19,744 nt of DNA from Flavobacteriaceae bacterium (lineage in GTDB: Bacteria; Bacteroidota; Bacteroidia; Flavobacteriales; Flavobacteriaceae): contig JABDPL010000188.1 of NCBI GenBank assembly GCA_013042825.1, positions 1 through 19,744 on the forward strand. Reading direction: 5' to 3'. The position numbers and the translations under genes are program-made. Below are positions 1-7,673 of the stretch, piece after piece; positions within the stretch are counted from its first letter, which is position 1; each line of letters begins with the position of its first letter. The notes beneath the pieces are model-generated. The model made no database searches and was not told the DNA's origin. It saw only the letters and a list, made by a program, of their open reading frames with translations.

Positions 1-297
1 GCTATAGGTACCATCACCATTATTGGTCATCTTCTGAACCTCGTTGGAATTTTCCCATGTACCGTTTGTGGGAGAATCCCCTTGCTGAACATCATTCAGG
101 TCATACCACCAGGCCCATAGATAAATATTATCAGGCTGACCGGGATTCCAGATTGTAGGATCCACATCTGAAACGGTAATCGTGATCTCTTCATCTTCAT
201 CGAAAGTGGCCGGTGTTATAGTAAAGGTTGCGTTTTGAACCTGAGCGATAGCAGTGACCCCCCAGAATAGCGTTAAGCCGAGTAAAAATTTCTTCAT
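1..297 (-). CDS. Secreted protein downstream of susE, N-terminal 99 residues only
   Basis: The reading frame opens at an ATG (295-297) and runs without a stop to the window edge, so its C-terminal part is missing. The first 18 residues (MKKFLLGLTLFWGVTAIA) form a clean signal peptide with an AIA cleavage site and no lipobox cysteine, so the product is probably secreted or periplasmic, unlike the lipoprotein SusE before it. The mature part starts QVQNATFTITP and looks like a beta-sandwich of the Ig or carbohydrate-binding kind. It has an acidic DEDEE run and an aromatic cluster (LWAWWYD, about residues 80-86), which would suit sugar binding. Position after susC-susD-susE is the slot of SusF-type or other surface starch-binding proteins, so a starch-related role is inferred from context. 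Flavobacterial proteins in this slot often carry a C-terminal secretion-sorting domain, but that end is not visible here. Reality of the gene is near certain; function is tentative. Confidence 0.8.
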   Translation of the reverse strand, partial: MKKFLLGLTLFWGVTAIAQVQNATFTITPATFDEDEEITITVSDVDPTIWNPGQPDNIYLWAWWYDLNDVQQGDSPTNGTWENSNEVQKMTNNGDGTYS

Positions 298-314
298 AAC
301 AACATTTATTTAAA

Positions 315-343
315 AAAAAGGCTATGCCTCGCATAGCCTTTTT
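315..343 (-). terminator. Terminator-like hairpin between susE and the next gene
   Basis: GGCTATGC (320-327) and GCATAGCC (331-338) form a perfect 8-bp stem around a 3-nt loop. It is flanked by A-run/T-run pairs (315-319 with 339-343) that extend the stem and give a U-tract in either direction. On the minus strand it lies 15 nt after the susE stop and is followed by a long U-run in the transcript. It looks like a strong intrinsic terminator, yet the next minus-strand gene starts only about 15 nt further on. It may therefore be a partial terminator or an RNA processing/stability element that sets the ratio of SusCDE to the downstream protein. Confidence 0.8.
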
Positions 344-358
344 CTATTCAAAATAAAT

Positions 359-1543
359 TTAATCTAAGCTGATAACTTTATTTAAATCATCGATGGTTAC
401 AAAGCGTGCGCCCGTTTCACCAATATACTTGAAGTTATCATCATCATCCATATTATTGATTAGATCTTCATCAATGGTGTATCCGGCATCTTCATAATAC
501 GGATAGTTACGTCCTGAAGGCCATTCAGTATTTGCTGTAAACCAACGGAAATTGGCATCACCATCAGCATCGAAATTCACCCATCCGGTGTAAACACTAT
601 CACCGGAGCAGAATAATTGAACAGGTGTATCCCAGCTCCATCCTGCATCGGCTAATCCGGCACCAACGCCAAAAAGCACATCGAATTCACATGAACCTGT
701 TGCCTGTGGTGGCCCTAAGGTGACCGTTTTATTAAGATCATCGATCTCCAAGAAGTATAATCCTGAGGTACCTACAAACGCGAAATTACTATCATCGTCA
801 TTCGCGTTCACCAGATTTTCATCAATCGTGTATCCAGCATCTTCATACCAGGGATAATTTCGTCCTGAGGGCCATTCAGTTTCTACCGTAAAGAAACGGA
901 AGTTATTATCGGAACCATCATTATTCTGCAATTCTACGTTTCCGGAATAAACACCGTTACCGGTACATGCTAACACACCAGGGGTATCCCAGCTCCAACC
1001 GGCAAATTTTATTCCGGCACCCACCATGAAAAGTTGATCGTATTCACAAACAGCCATTTCTTCATCAGATTCCTCAAGCCATACAAGTTTCATTGCTTGA
1101 TTGGGTGTGAATGATTCGCTGCCATCGACACCAATTACAGACCTCAGCCTGAAATCGACCTCACCTTCATTTGGCGCTTCAGTTTCAGGATCATTATCCA
1201 GTCCTAATTGGGCGGCAATTCCCAAAAGATCACCAATGGTGACAGCTATTTCAGTTCCATTGGTTGAACCCAATGTTGTTGCATCACTGAAATCGCCGGC
1301 AATTGAGTATTGAAGATCAAAGGTGAAATTTGTTGGAACACCCGCATCAGGTATATTCCAGGTAAATCGCTCTCCTAAATTTCCGGCAGTTGCTGCCGAA
1401 ATTATATATTCAGCCAAGAATGTATTCGTAAAGCTGACCTCTGTTGTGTCGCTGGCAATGAATACCACATCATCATCTTGCTGGCACGCATTGAATCCGA
1501 AAGCGATCAGCAATATTAGTCCTATTATTTTAATTTGTTTCAT
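359..1543 (-). CDS. susE: SusE-like outer-membrane starch-binding lipoprotein with two tandem binding repeats
   Basis: This 394-residue protein starts with a lipoprotein signal peptide ending in FNAC (Cys20), followed by QQDDD, an acidic stretch often seen after the lipid cysteine in surface-exposed Bacteroidota lipoproteins. Residues about 28-155 fit the SusE N-terminal Ig-like domain (SFTNTFLAEY, FTWNIPDAG). Two tandem modules follow, about residues 166-277 and 285-394. They share CEYD/CEFD, AGWSWDTP, FRFFT/FRWFT, EWPSGRNYP, YEDAGYTIDE and IDDLNK. Conserved Trp and Tyr residues are good candidates for stacking on alpha-glucan. Each module also has two cysteines (166/193 and 285/312) placed for a possible disulfide. 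The role inferred is holding starch or maltodextrin at the cell surface for SusC/SusD. The gene follows susD by 11 bp and is probably co-transcribed with it. The family call is firm; the exact ligand is inferred from neighbouring alpha-glucan enzymes. Confidence 0.88.
   Translation of the reverse strand: MKQIKIIGLILLIAFGFNACQQDDDVVFIASDTTEVSFTNTFLAEYIISAATAGNLGERFTWNIPDAGVPTNFTFDLQYSIAGDFSDATTLGSTNGTEIAVTIGDLLGIAAQLGLDNDPETEAPNEGEVDFRLRSVIGVDGSESFTPNQAMKLVWLEESDEEMAVCEYDQLFMVGAGIKFAGWSWDTPGVLACTGNGVYSGNVELQNNDGSDNNFRFFTVETEWPSGRNYPWYEDAGYTIDENLVNANDDDSNFAFVGTSGLYFLEIDDLNKTVTLGPPQATGSCEFDVLFGVGAGLADAGWSWDTPVQLFCSGDSVYTGWVNFDADGDANFRWFTANTEWPSGRNYPYYEDAGYTIDEDLINNMDDDDNFKYIGETGARFVTIDDLNKVISLD
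362..1048 (-). repeat. Tandem duplication of a starch-binding module inside susE
   Basis: Two copies of a module of about 110 codons lie end to end, one encoded at 713-1048 and one at 362-691. The encoded blocks AGWSWDTP, EWPSGRNYP and YEDAGYTID are identical in both copies. The DNA is still clearly similar around those blocks (compare about 480-532 with 831-883). This points to an internal duplication with later divergence in the loops. Confidence 0.85.
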
Positions 1544-1554
1544 CGTATTGAGTT

Positions 1555-3489
1555 TTAGTATCCTTCATTTTGAGTTAAGTTGGTATTTACACCCAGGTCT
1601 GATGCCGGTATCGGCATAACATCCCTAAAGGCTTCTGTGGTGGTTCCCTGCGGAACATTGCCTTTCCATGGCCAGACACCCTGATCGGAGAATTGTCCGA
1701 ATCGGATAAGGTCTGTTCTTCTGTGGCATTCCCAGTATAGTTCTCTGGATCGCTCATCAAGGATGAAGTCCAGGGTAAGATCACTTCCGTTGATATTCCC
1801 TATTGGGCTACCGCCATTGGCACGCTCACGTAATTCATTGATATAATCAACTGCCTGTCCAATCGTTCCACCGGCTCCGCGAACGGCGCATTCAGCATAC
1901 ATAAGATAAGCGTCGGCCAATCTGAACATCGGGAAATCAGTGTCAGGAAAATCTCCGGTTGCATCAGAGCCCGGATTTCCATTGATATCGACATTCCTGT
2001 ACTTGGCCACGGCGTAACCATTATTAAATGCTCCGATGTTCTCAATCTCTAACGTTTGACCATCGGTAAATAATAAATTCCTGCCATCGGATAAACTTTG
2101 TAGCGTATATGTAAGATTGGCGATGTTCAGCGTGATGTAATAAATACCTGCTTCAGCGATAGCGATGTTGGCCCCGTCTTGTTCGAGGGTGCCGTCAGCA
2201 CCGTTGTCCCCCAAATTAATAATCCATCCATCACCAAATCTGAACTTGAGTTCTTCCGCCGTGAGCGGCAAATACAAGGCATATTCATTGGGTGCGATCT
2301 CATACATGTCGGCATCAGGTCCGTCCCAGCCATTTGGCGTGGCGCTACCTATAATTCCCCAATCGGAAAGTGTACCCAGAGATGAATTGATAGTTTCGAG
2401 ATCGGGTTGTTCATCAAATTTTTCAACAAAAGCTGACGTAGTGCGAACACCAAACCAACCGCCATTGATACCAAAATCAGCCGGATCCATACTTCCGCCT
2501 ACCGGGGCATGGCATAAGAATGTCATACCACCGAAGGATTGTGTGTTTAACCCGTCGAACGGGATGGTAAAGATCACCTCAGACTGGGTGCCATTACTGT
2601 CGTTATCAGCAAGGAACAAATGGGCGTAAGGATTATCTGAGATGTTGTAGCCTGCCCCAATAACATTATTTATATAGGTCAGGGCATCGCTATATCGAGC
2701 TGCTCCGGTGTAAACCTCAGCATTCATATAAACCTTCGCAAGAAGCATCCAAACAGCTGCCTGGTCGGCACGGCCATATTCATTCTGGCGAGCACCTGTT
2801 ATACTGCTCTCAACATCAAGTAATTCCGATTCGATGTAAGAGAACAGATCAGCACGTTGGATTTGTTGTGGTAGAAATGCTCCAATCGGATCTTCATCCG
2901 TAACAAATGGTGGATTCGCGAATAGATCCATGGCATGCCAGTAACTCAAAGCTCGCATAAATCGAGCTTCAGCTCTGAAATTCTGGATATCAGCTCTAAG
3001 ATCAGCATCAACGCCTCTTTCATCCAATTTCGCATCTGTAGTTTGACGCAGAAATTCGTTACACAGGGCAACCTGGTATAAAATCCTGCTATACATGGTA
3101 CGTATGAACTCATTACCTGCTGTCCAGTTTTGAGCATGAAGGTCCTTAATGGTACCGTCATCCCATCCAATAACCGCCTCATCAGTGGTTAACTGCTGCA
3201 TTTTCCAATATAATCTCAAGTAGTTCGAGAAACCTTCGTCTAAGCCTGCAAGATCGGGATCACCCGCGGGGCCCTCTTGACCACTTAACGATATTCCTGC
3301 ATAAATTTTTGCAAGGAAGGCTCTGTACGAAGCGGGATCATCAAAGGCTGCATCAGCCGTTAAGCGATCATCTTCCGGTTGCAAATCCAGATTATCTGCA
3401 CAAGACTGAATAAGAAATACAGCCAGAACAAATATCAGGATTGGTTTAAGTGTTCTTATCATAGCGTTTGATTTAATTATGGTTTTCAT
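1555..3489 (-). CDS. susD: SusD-family glycan-binding lipoprotein with an inserted starch-binding-like module
   Basis: SusD proteins sit as a lid on SusC and bind the glycan at the cell surface. This 644-residue protein has a lipoprotein signal peptide ending LIQSC (Cys30 counted from the first ATG). SusD hallmarks follow: an N-terminal helical part with QNFRAEARFMRALSYWHAMDLF (about 169-190) and AAVWMLLAKVYMNAEVY, then the C-terminal part with FPMFRLADAYLMYAECAV (about 519-536), LDERSRELYWECHRRTDLIRFG (about 577-598) and a final MPIPASDL. It is about 100 residues longer than most SusD proteins. The excess lies at about 370-465, where the sequence (DWGIIGSATPNGWDG, LKFRFGDGWIINLGDN, GIYYITLNIANLTYTL) resembles a SusE/SusF starch-binding module. 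The start is uncertain: ATG at 3489 is 2 bp after the susC stop, but ATG at 3462 (residue 10) gives a more typical signal peptide of 20 residues before the Cys. It is co-directional with susC and susE, probably one transcript. Confidence 0.93.
   Translation of the reverse strand: MKTIIKSNAMIRTLKPILIFVLAVFLIQSCADNLDLQPEDDRLTADAAFDDPASYRAFLAKIYAGISLSGQEGPAGDPDLAGLDEGFSNYLRLYWKMQQLTTDEAVIGWDDGTIKDLHAQNWTAGNEFIRTMYSRILYQVALCNEFLRQTTDAKLDERGVDADLRADIQNFRAEARFMRALSYWHAMDLFANPPFVTDEDPIGAFLPQQIQRADLFSYIESELLDVESSITGARQNEYGRADQAAVWMLLAKVYMNAEVYTGAARYSDALTYINNVIGAGYNISDNPYAHLFLADNDSNGTQSEVIFTIPFDGLNTQSFGGMTFLCHAPVGGSMDPADFGINGGWFGVRTTSAFVEKFDEQPDLETINSSLGTLSDWGIIGSATPNGWDGPDADMYEIAPNEYALYLPLTAEELKFRFGDGWIINLGDNGADGTLEQDGANIAIAEAGIYYITLNIANLTYTLQSLSDGRNLLFTDGQTLEIENIGAFNNGYAVAKYRNVDINGNPGSDATGDFPDTDFPMFRLADAYLMYAECAVRGAGGTIGQAVDYINELRERANGGSPIGNINGSDLTLDFILDERSRELYWECHRRTDLIRFGQFSDQGVWPWKGNVPQGTTTEAFRDVMPIPASDLGVNTNLTQNEGY
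2095..2382 (-). other. Region of susD encoding the inserted SusE/F-like module
   Basis: These about 96 codons (residues about 370-465) interrupt the normal SusD core. They carry the pattern of an outer-membrane starch-binding module: an opening IIGSATPNGWDG, a mid-domain LKFRFGDGWIINLGDN, then a Gly-rich acidic turn and a closing GIYYITLNIANLTYTL strand pair. The flanking SusD sequence (VRTTSAFVEKFDEQPDL before, NLLFTDG then YAVAKYRNVDINGNPG after) is where SusD proteins normally describe the changing loop before the conserved C-terminal part. The call rests on pattern recognition, not on an alignment. Confidence 0.65.
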
Positions 3490-3491
3490 AT

Positions 3492-6377
3492 TTAAAACGA
3501 TAGATTAAGACCAAGCACATATGTCCTGGGTCTCGGATAGAAATTATTATCGATTCCGTTTGAGATCTCAGGATCAAGTCCTTCGTAATCTGATATAACA
3601 AACAGGTTGTTACCTGTTAACGAGGCTCTTAGATCAACCTTTTCTCCAGGGAATAAATAGCTTACAGATACGTTATCCAATCTTACAAAATCGGCAGGCC
3701 GGATGTAATAATCGGAGAACAATCGCGGATCACCGAAATTGGTGTTCAATACATCGCTGTGAGCGTTGGGATAATAATTACCCGGAGCATCGGTAATAGT
3801 GCTGATGTTACCCCTGTCTGAGGCAACGTTGTTGTACATATAATTACCAAAGCTTCCTCTAAAGGTAAAACTAAAATCTAAATTTTTATAGCTCAAATTG
3901 CTGGTCAATCCGGCAAAGGCATCAGGTGTGGCCTTTTTGTACGCCTGGCGATCGGCTTCTGTGATCTGGTTGTCACCGTTCACGTCTACATAAGCCCCTT
4001 CAATAGGATTTCCGCTGCTGTCATACACTTGTCTGAAGACAAAGAATGTAGTTGGATCGAGTCCTTCTCTCCACAACTGAATGTTATTACCTACACCTCC
4101 GGAAATACCACCTTGAGGAATGAAAAACGTAGGATCGTTACCCAAGGTCAAATTGGTGATCTCAACATCCTGGAAAGTCAGGTTGAAGCCGAGGTCCCAG
4201 TTAAAATCTTCCTTTTGAATGATCGCTCCGTTAAGCCCAAACTCAATACCTCTACTGGTTGTAGAGCCAACATTGGTTACCAACAAGTCGGCGAGGTTAG
4301 ATCCTGCCGCCGTAGGAACCTGTGCGAGGAGGTCATCTGTCTCCCTGTAATAGGCATCAATTGTTCCTGTCAGGCGCTCTTCAAAGAAACCAAAATCTAA
4401 AGCCACGTTATATTGGGTTGTCTCCTCCCACTTCAGATTTTCATCGAATTCTTCCGGCCTCAGAGTGTTGACGAACTCGTCACCAAACTGAATCGAGGCA
4501 TCGCTCAGACCCGGGGTATAAATTCCGAGATAACCATAATTCGGACCGATCTCTTGTTGACCGGTTATACCCCAACCACCACGCAGTTTCAAATTAGAGA
4601 AGAAGGATCCTTCCATAAATGGTTCGTTCATAATCTTCCAACCCACAGATACACCTGGGAAGTCACCCCAGCGGTTATCTTTACTGAATCGTGAAGAACC
4701 ATCGCGCCTGTAACTGGCTGAGATCAGGTAACGATCCGCTATATCGAAACTGAATCGCGCGAAATAGGATTCCAATGCATTCCTATCTATTGTGCGCGGA
4801 ATTGTTGTTAATACACCATTGTCTGTTCGTCTTTGGTCAGACTGAACATAGAACTCCTGATAGGAGTGACCCGCGGTCAGATCGAGAACCGTATTTATTG
4901 ATTCTACATCCTTTTTATAATTAAAGAAGAAATCAAGTAGCGAGTTCCTATTCAGACCGCTGTAGAAATTTTCAAAATCAAAATCGTCGGGACGCGACGG
5001 GCTTTTCGGGCTATATTGCGCTCCTTCGAGCTCGGAATAATCAATACCCGCATTCAGATTGAATTTCAGGTCTTCAAGGAACCAAAACCGGTAATCTAAA
5101 TTCAGGTTTGTGATGTTCCGCTTGTTCCTGGCCCTGTTATCGTCAGTTTCTAGGCGCCATACAGGGTTTATTGGCGCAAGGGTTTCTCCAAAATAATGGA
5201 AGAACGAACCATCCGGATTTCTTACCGGTTGGGTGGGATCAAATCCCACAGCTGCGCCGATGGCACCATTATTGGCAAATTTATTATCATCGAGAATACC
5301 TTTACTGGTCAATGTTAATTTCAAGTCGTTATCTAGCAAACGCTGAACAAACGACAGGTTTAAGGCATTCCTCTCATATAAGTCACCCGAAAGCACACCT
5401 TGCTGGGAGGTATGGTTGTAGTTTGCACGGAAGTTGAAATTATCCCAACCCTGCGAAACTGTAAGGTTGTGAATCGCTCCGGTAGCCGTTTTATAGATCT
5501 GGTCCTGCCAGTCGGTATTTGAATTACCCAGCAGATCGGGATTAAAATTGGAATCGGTTTCCGCAATCGCTCTGAATTCACTTGCCGAAAGGACATCAAC
5601 CATATCTCCGACGCTCTGCACAGAGGCTTTCAGATCATATTCTATCTTAAGTGGCCGACCGGTTATACCTTTTTTTGTCGTGATAAGGATCACACCATTC
5701 GATGCTCGTGAACCATAAATAGCCGTTGCCGACGCATCTTTAAGAACTACGAAATCGGCAATCTCATTCGGGTTAATGGCATTTAACTGGTTTCTCACCC
5801 CTTGCACGCCACGCTGGTCCAGAGGAAGACCGTCTACAACGATCAACGGACTGTTATTGGCCGAAAGGGAGGCACCACCACGAATCCGGATCTCAGAGCC
5901 CTCACCCGGTGCACCACCACTTGAGGTAATCCGCACACCGGCAGATTTACCGGCAAGTAATTGTTCCGGGGATACTATGGCACCTTTATTGAATTCTTCG
6001 ATGGAAACCTTTTCCACTGCACCGGTTGCGTCTTGCTTGGTTGTTGTACCATAACCAATAAGAACCACTTCTTCCAATTGAGATGTATCTTCAACCAACT
6101 GGACATCTATTCTCGATTGTCCTGTATAGGTGATTTCCTGGGCGATAAAACCTACAAAGGAGAAAACCAGGACATCTCCGTTATTAACCGATATCTGGTA
6201 ATTACCATCAAAATCGGTCGCTGTTCCCTGGGATGTGCCCTTGATCAGGACATTTACCCCCGGAAGTGGTTGCGCGGTCGCTTGTTCGGTCACGGTCCCG
6301 CTAACTGTAGCCTGTCCCAAAATTATTAAGGGGAAAAGCATCAGCAGGAGCGAAACTCGTTTCAAAATTGTTTTCAT
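3492..6377 (-). CDS. susC: SusC-family TonB-dependent outer-membrane oligosaccharide transporter
   Basis: This is a 961-residue SusC/RagA-type channel that takes up oligosaccharides across the outer membrane using TonB energy. A type I signal peptide covers about residues 1-21 (MKTILKRVSLLLMLFPLIILG). A carboxypeptidase-D regulatory-like domain follows at about 24-95 (VSGTVTEQATAQPLPGVNVL, TATDFDGNYQISV, FSFVGF). Then come a TonB-box-like stretch (EEVVLIGYGT), the plug domain with the SusC hallmarks GAPGEGSEIRIRGGASL, PLIVVDGLPL and LKDASATAIYGSRASNGVI, and a long beta-barrel ending in YVLGLNLSF, with the usual C-terminal Phe. Length is typical. It is the first gene of the minus-strand block and is transcribed away from the LacI-type regulator, so control by that regulator from the shared 209-bp gap is likely. 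The substrate (maltodextrin or starch) is inferred from the neighbouring enzymes, not from the protein itself. Confidence 0.95.
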   Translation of the reverse strand: MKTILKRVSLLLMLFPLIILGQATVSGTVTEQATAQPLPGVNVLIKGTSQGTATDFDGNYQISVNNGDVLVFSFVGFIAQEITYTGQSRIDVQLVEDTSQLEEVVLIGYGTTTKQDATGAVEKVSIEEFNKGAIVSPEQLLAGKSAGVRITSSGGAPGEGSEIRIRGGASLSANNSPLIVVDGLPLDQRGVQGVRNQLNAINPNEIADFVVLKDASATAIYGSRASNGVILITTKKGITGRPLKIEYDLKASVQSVGDMVDVLSASEFRAIAETDSNFNPDLLGNSNTDWQDQIYKTATGAIHNLTVSQGWDNFNFRANYNHTSQQGVLSGDLYERNALNLSFVQRLLDNDLKLTLTSKGILDDNKFANNGAIGAAVGFDPTQPVRNPDGSFFHYFGETLAPINPVWRLETDDNRARNKRNITNLNLDYRFWFLEDLKFNLNAGIDYSELEGAQYSPKSPSRPDDFDFENFYSGLNRNSLLDFFFNYKKDVESINTVLDLTAGHSYQEFYVQSDQRRTDNGVLTTIPRTIDRNALESYFARFSFDIADRYLISASYRRDGSSRFSKDNRWGDFPGVSVGWKIMNEPFMEGSFFSNLKLRGGWGITGQQEIGPNYGYLGIYTPGLSDASIQFGDEFVNTLRPEEFDENLKWEETTQYNVALDFGFFEERLTGTIDAYYRETDDLLAQVPTAAGSNLADLLVTNVGSTTSRGIEFGLNGAIIQKEDFNWDLGFNLTFQDVEITNLTLGNDPTFFIPQGGISGGVGNNIQLWREGLDPTTFFVFRQVYDSSGNPIEGAYVDVNGDNQITEADRQAYKKATPDAFAGLTSNLSYKNLDFSFTFRGSFGNYMYNNVASDRGNISTITDAPGNYYPNAHSDVLNTNFGDPRLFSDYYIRPADFVRLDNVSVSYLFPGEKVDLRASLTGNNLFVISDYEGLDPEISNGIDNNFYPRPRTYVLGLNLSF

Positions 6378-6409
6378 ACAATACTCGTAATTAGGTTTGA
6401 TTTAAATTG

Positions 6410-6427
6410 TTATATTTCCACTTCTCA
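6410..6427 (-). promoter_or_regulatory. 18-bp element shared with the MFS leader (copy 1, before susC)
   Basis: The plus-strand sequence TTATATTTCCACTTCTCA is repeated without a mismatch at 7681-7698. Here it lies 33 bp upstream of the susC start and reads in reverse relative to susC. A short inverted repeat flanks it (GATTTAA 6399-6405, TTAAATC 6431-6437). A weak minus-strand box of the form TAGATTTA (6439 down to 6432) lies next to it, so it may be at or just after the susC transcription start. It is probably a regulatory site shared by the two transcription units; the partner is unknown. Confidence 0.55.
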
Positions 6428-6483
6428 CTGTTAAATCTATGTAAATTTAGCTTAAAGATTTCTTAACATATTATATTATTGAT

Positions 6484-6501
6484 AACGCAAACGTTTTCGT
6501 G
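6484..6501. promoter_or_regulatory. Probable operator for the LacI-family regulator
   Basis: AACGCAAACGTTTTCGTG is a near-palindrome centred on CG (6492/6493). Half-sites AACGCAAAC and CACGAAAAC (reverse strand) agree at 7 of 9 positions, and the core AAACGTTT is a perfect palindrome. A central CG flanked by A/T-rich half-sites is the classic pattern for LacI/GalR-family proteins. It lies between the divergent susC and lacI-type genes, 106 bp from the susC start and 85 bp from the regulator start, so it could control both. Confidence 0.65.
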
Positions 6502-6586
6502 TTGAAAACTTTTTGTTGAATTCACAAAAGTCCATAGAATTAAATGAAGAATTCATGATTTATATCAGTTAATCCGCGTTCTTGCT

Positions 6587-7627
6587 ATGAAAAGAAAGAT
6601 CACTCTCAAGCAAATTGCCAGGGAATTGGATGTTTCGGTTTCTACCGTCTCCAAAGCTTTGAAAGACAGCGATGAGATCAGTGACGATACCAAGCAGAAG
6701 ATCCAGGCTTTCGCGAAGTTGTACAACTACAAACCCAATAACATTGCCCTAAGCTTAAAAAACCGGAAGACAAAGACCATCGGGGTGATCATCCCGGAGA
6801 TCGTTCATTATTTCTTTTCCAAGGTTATTCAAGGCATTGAAAATATCGCTTTAAAACATGGATATAATGTGATAATCGGGGTGTCTAATGAATCATTTGA
6901 TAATGAAGTGATCAATATTGAAACCCTGGCCAATGGCAGTATCGATGGGTTTATACTGTCTCTGTCGAAGGAAACACTTCAGAAGCAGGATTATCATCAT
7001 CTCAATGAAACGATCAGCCAGGGCATGCCCGTTGTTCTATTTGACCGGGTAATTGATGCCATTGTTTGTGATAAGGTTATAATTGATGACATCAACGGAG
7101 CTAAGGAAGCTATAGAATTACTGATTTCAAAGGGTTGTAAGCGCATTGCGATCATCACTACTGAAGACTACATAAGCGTTGGCAGATTGCGCCTGGAAGG
7201 TTATTTAAGAGCCTTGAATGAAAACGAGATCGAATCAAACGATGATCTGATCCTAAAGGTCGATGACCGCTATGAATCTGAAGATCGCTTAGACCTCTTG
7301 GATACTGCCATCGAACGCCTGTTGGTCAATAATCCCGGGATAGATGGGGTTCTGGCTGTAAACGAACTCTATGCTGTTTCGGCCATGAGAGTGGCAAGGA
7401 AATTAGGTTGCAAGATTCCGGATGAAATTCAAGTCATCGGATTTACCAATGGCGTGCTTTCTCGTCATGCCACCCCCGGTTTAACAACCGTTGCACAGAA
7501 TGCTCAGAAAATTGGTGAAAAGGCTGCAGATTTACTAATTAAACGACTCGAAACAGAGCAAGAGGAGGAATCCTATGAAACTTCAGTAATTGATACCAGG
7601 CTTGTTATCAGGGAGTCGACAAAGTAG
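6587..7627 (+). CDS. LacI/GalR-family transcriptional regulator, probably of the maltodextrin genes
   Basis: This 346-residue protein has the standard LacI layout. An N-terminal helix-turn-helix lies at about 5-25 (TLKQIARELDVSVSTVSKAL), followed by the hinge helix region at about 48-58 (YKPNNIALSLK) and a periplasmic-binding-protein-like sensor domain from TIGVIIPEI (about 64) to the end. The sensor includes PVVLFDRV, the GCKRIAIIT strand and IQVIGFTNG. The start is chosen because the HTH begins at residue 5, as usual for the family. The gene is divergent from susC and upstream of the enzyme operon in the same direction, with a good LacI-type operator 85 bp before it, so autoregulation and local control are likely. 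The effector is probably a maltose-related sugar or sugar phosphate, but that is inferred from context only. Whether it represses or activates cannot be read from the sequence. Confidence 0.93.
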   Translation: MKRKITLKQIARELDVSVSTVSKALKDSDEISDDTKQKIQAFAKLYNYKPNNIALSLKNRKTKTIGVIIPEIVHYFFSKVIQGIENIALKHGYNVIIGVSNESFDNEVINIETLANGSIDGFILSLSKETLQKQDYHHLNETISQGMPVVLFDRVIDAIVCDKVIIDDINGAKEAIELLISKGCKRIAIITTEDYISVGRLRLEGYLRALNENEIESNDDLILKVDDRYESEDRLDLLDTAIERLLVNNPGIDGVLAVNELYAVSAMRVARKLGCKIPDEIQVIGFTNGVLSRHATPGLTTVAQNAQKIGEKAADLLIKRLETEQEEESYETSVIDTRLVIRESTK

Positions 7628-7636
7628 TTTTTTAGC

Positions 7637-7666
7637 TTGACAAACCGAAAATCTTTTATATCTTTA
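7637..7666 (+). promoter_or_regulatory. Candidate Bacteroidota-type promoter of the MFS-pgmB-GH65 operon
   Basis: TTG at 7637-7639 (in TTGACA) is followed after 19 nt by TATCTTTA at 7659-7666. The known Bacteroidota pattern is TTG, about 19 nt, then TAnnTTTG; only the last base differs. Transcription would start at about 7671-7674, giving a leader of about 85 nt before the MFS start codon. No convincing terminator is seen between the regulator stop and this site, so readthrough from the regulator gene is also possible. Confidence 0.45.
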
Positions 7667-7673
7667 CTTCCAT

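Noticed and set aside
2165..2629. Plus-strand open frame of 154 codons opposite susD
   Set aside because: Antisense shadow within the conserved susD gene, Pro/Ser-rich with no domain features.
6449..6465. Near-palindrome CTTAAAGATTTCTTAA in the susC/regulator gap as a second operator
   Set aside because: It is imperfect, purely A/T-rich at the ends and lacks the central CG expected for LacI-type sites; such patterns are common by chance in A/T-rich intergenic DNA.
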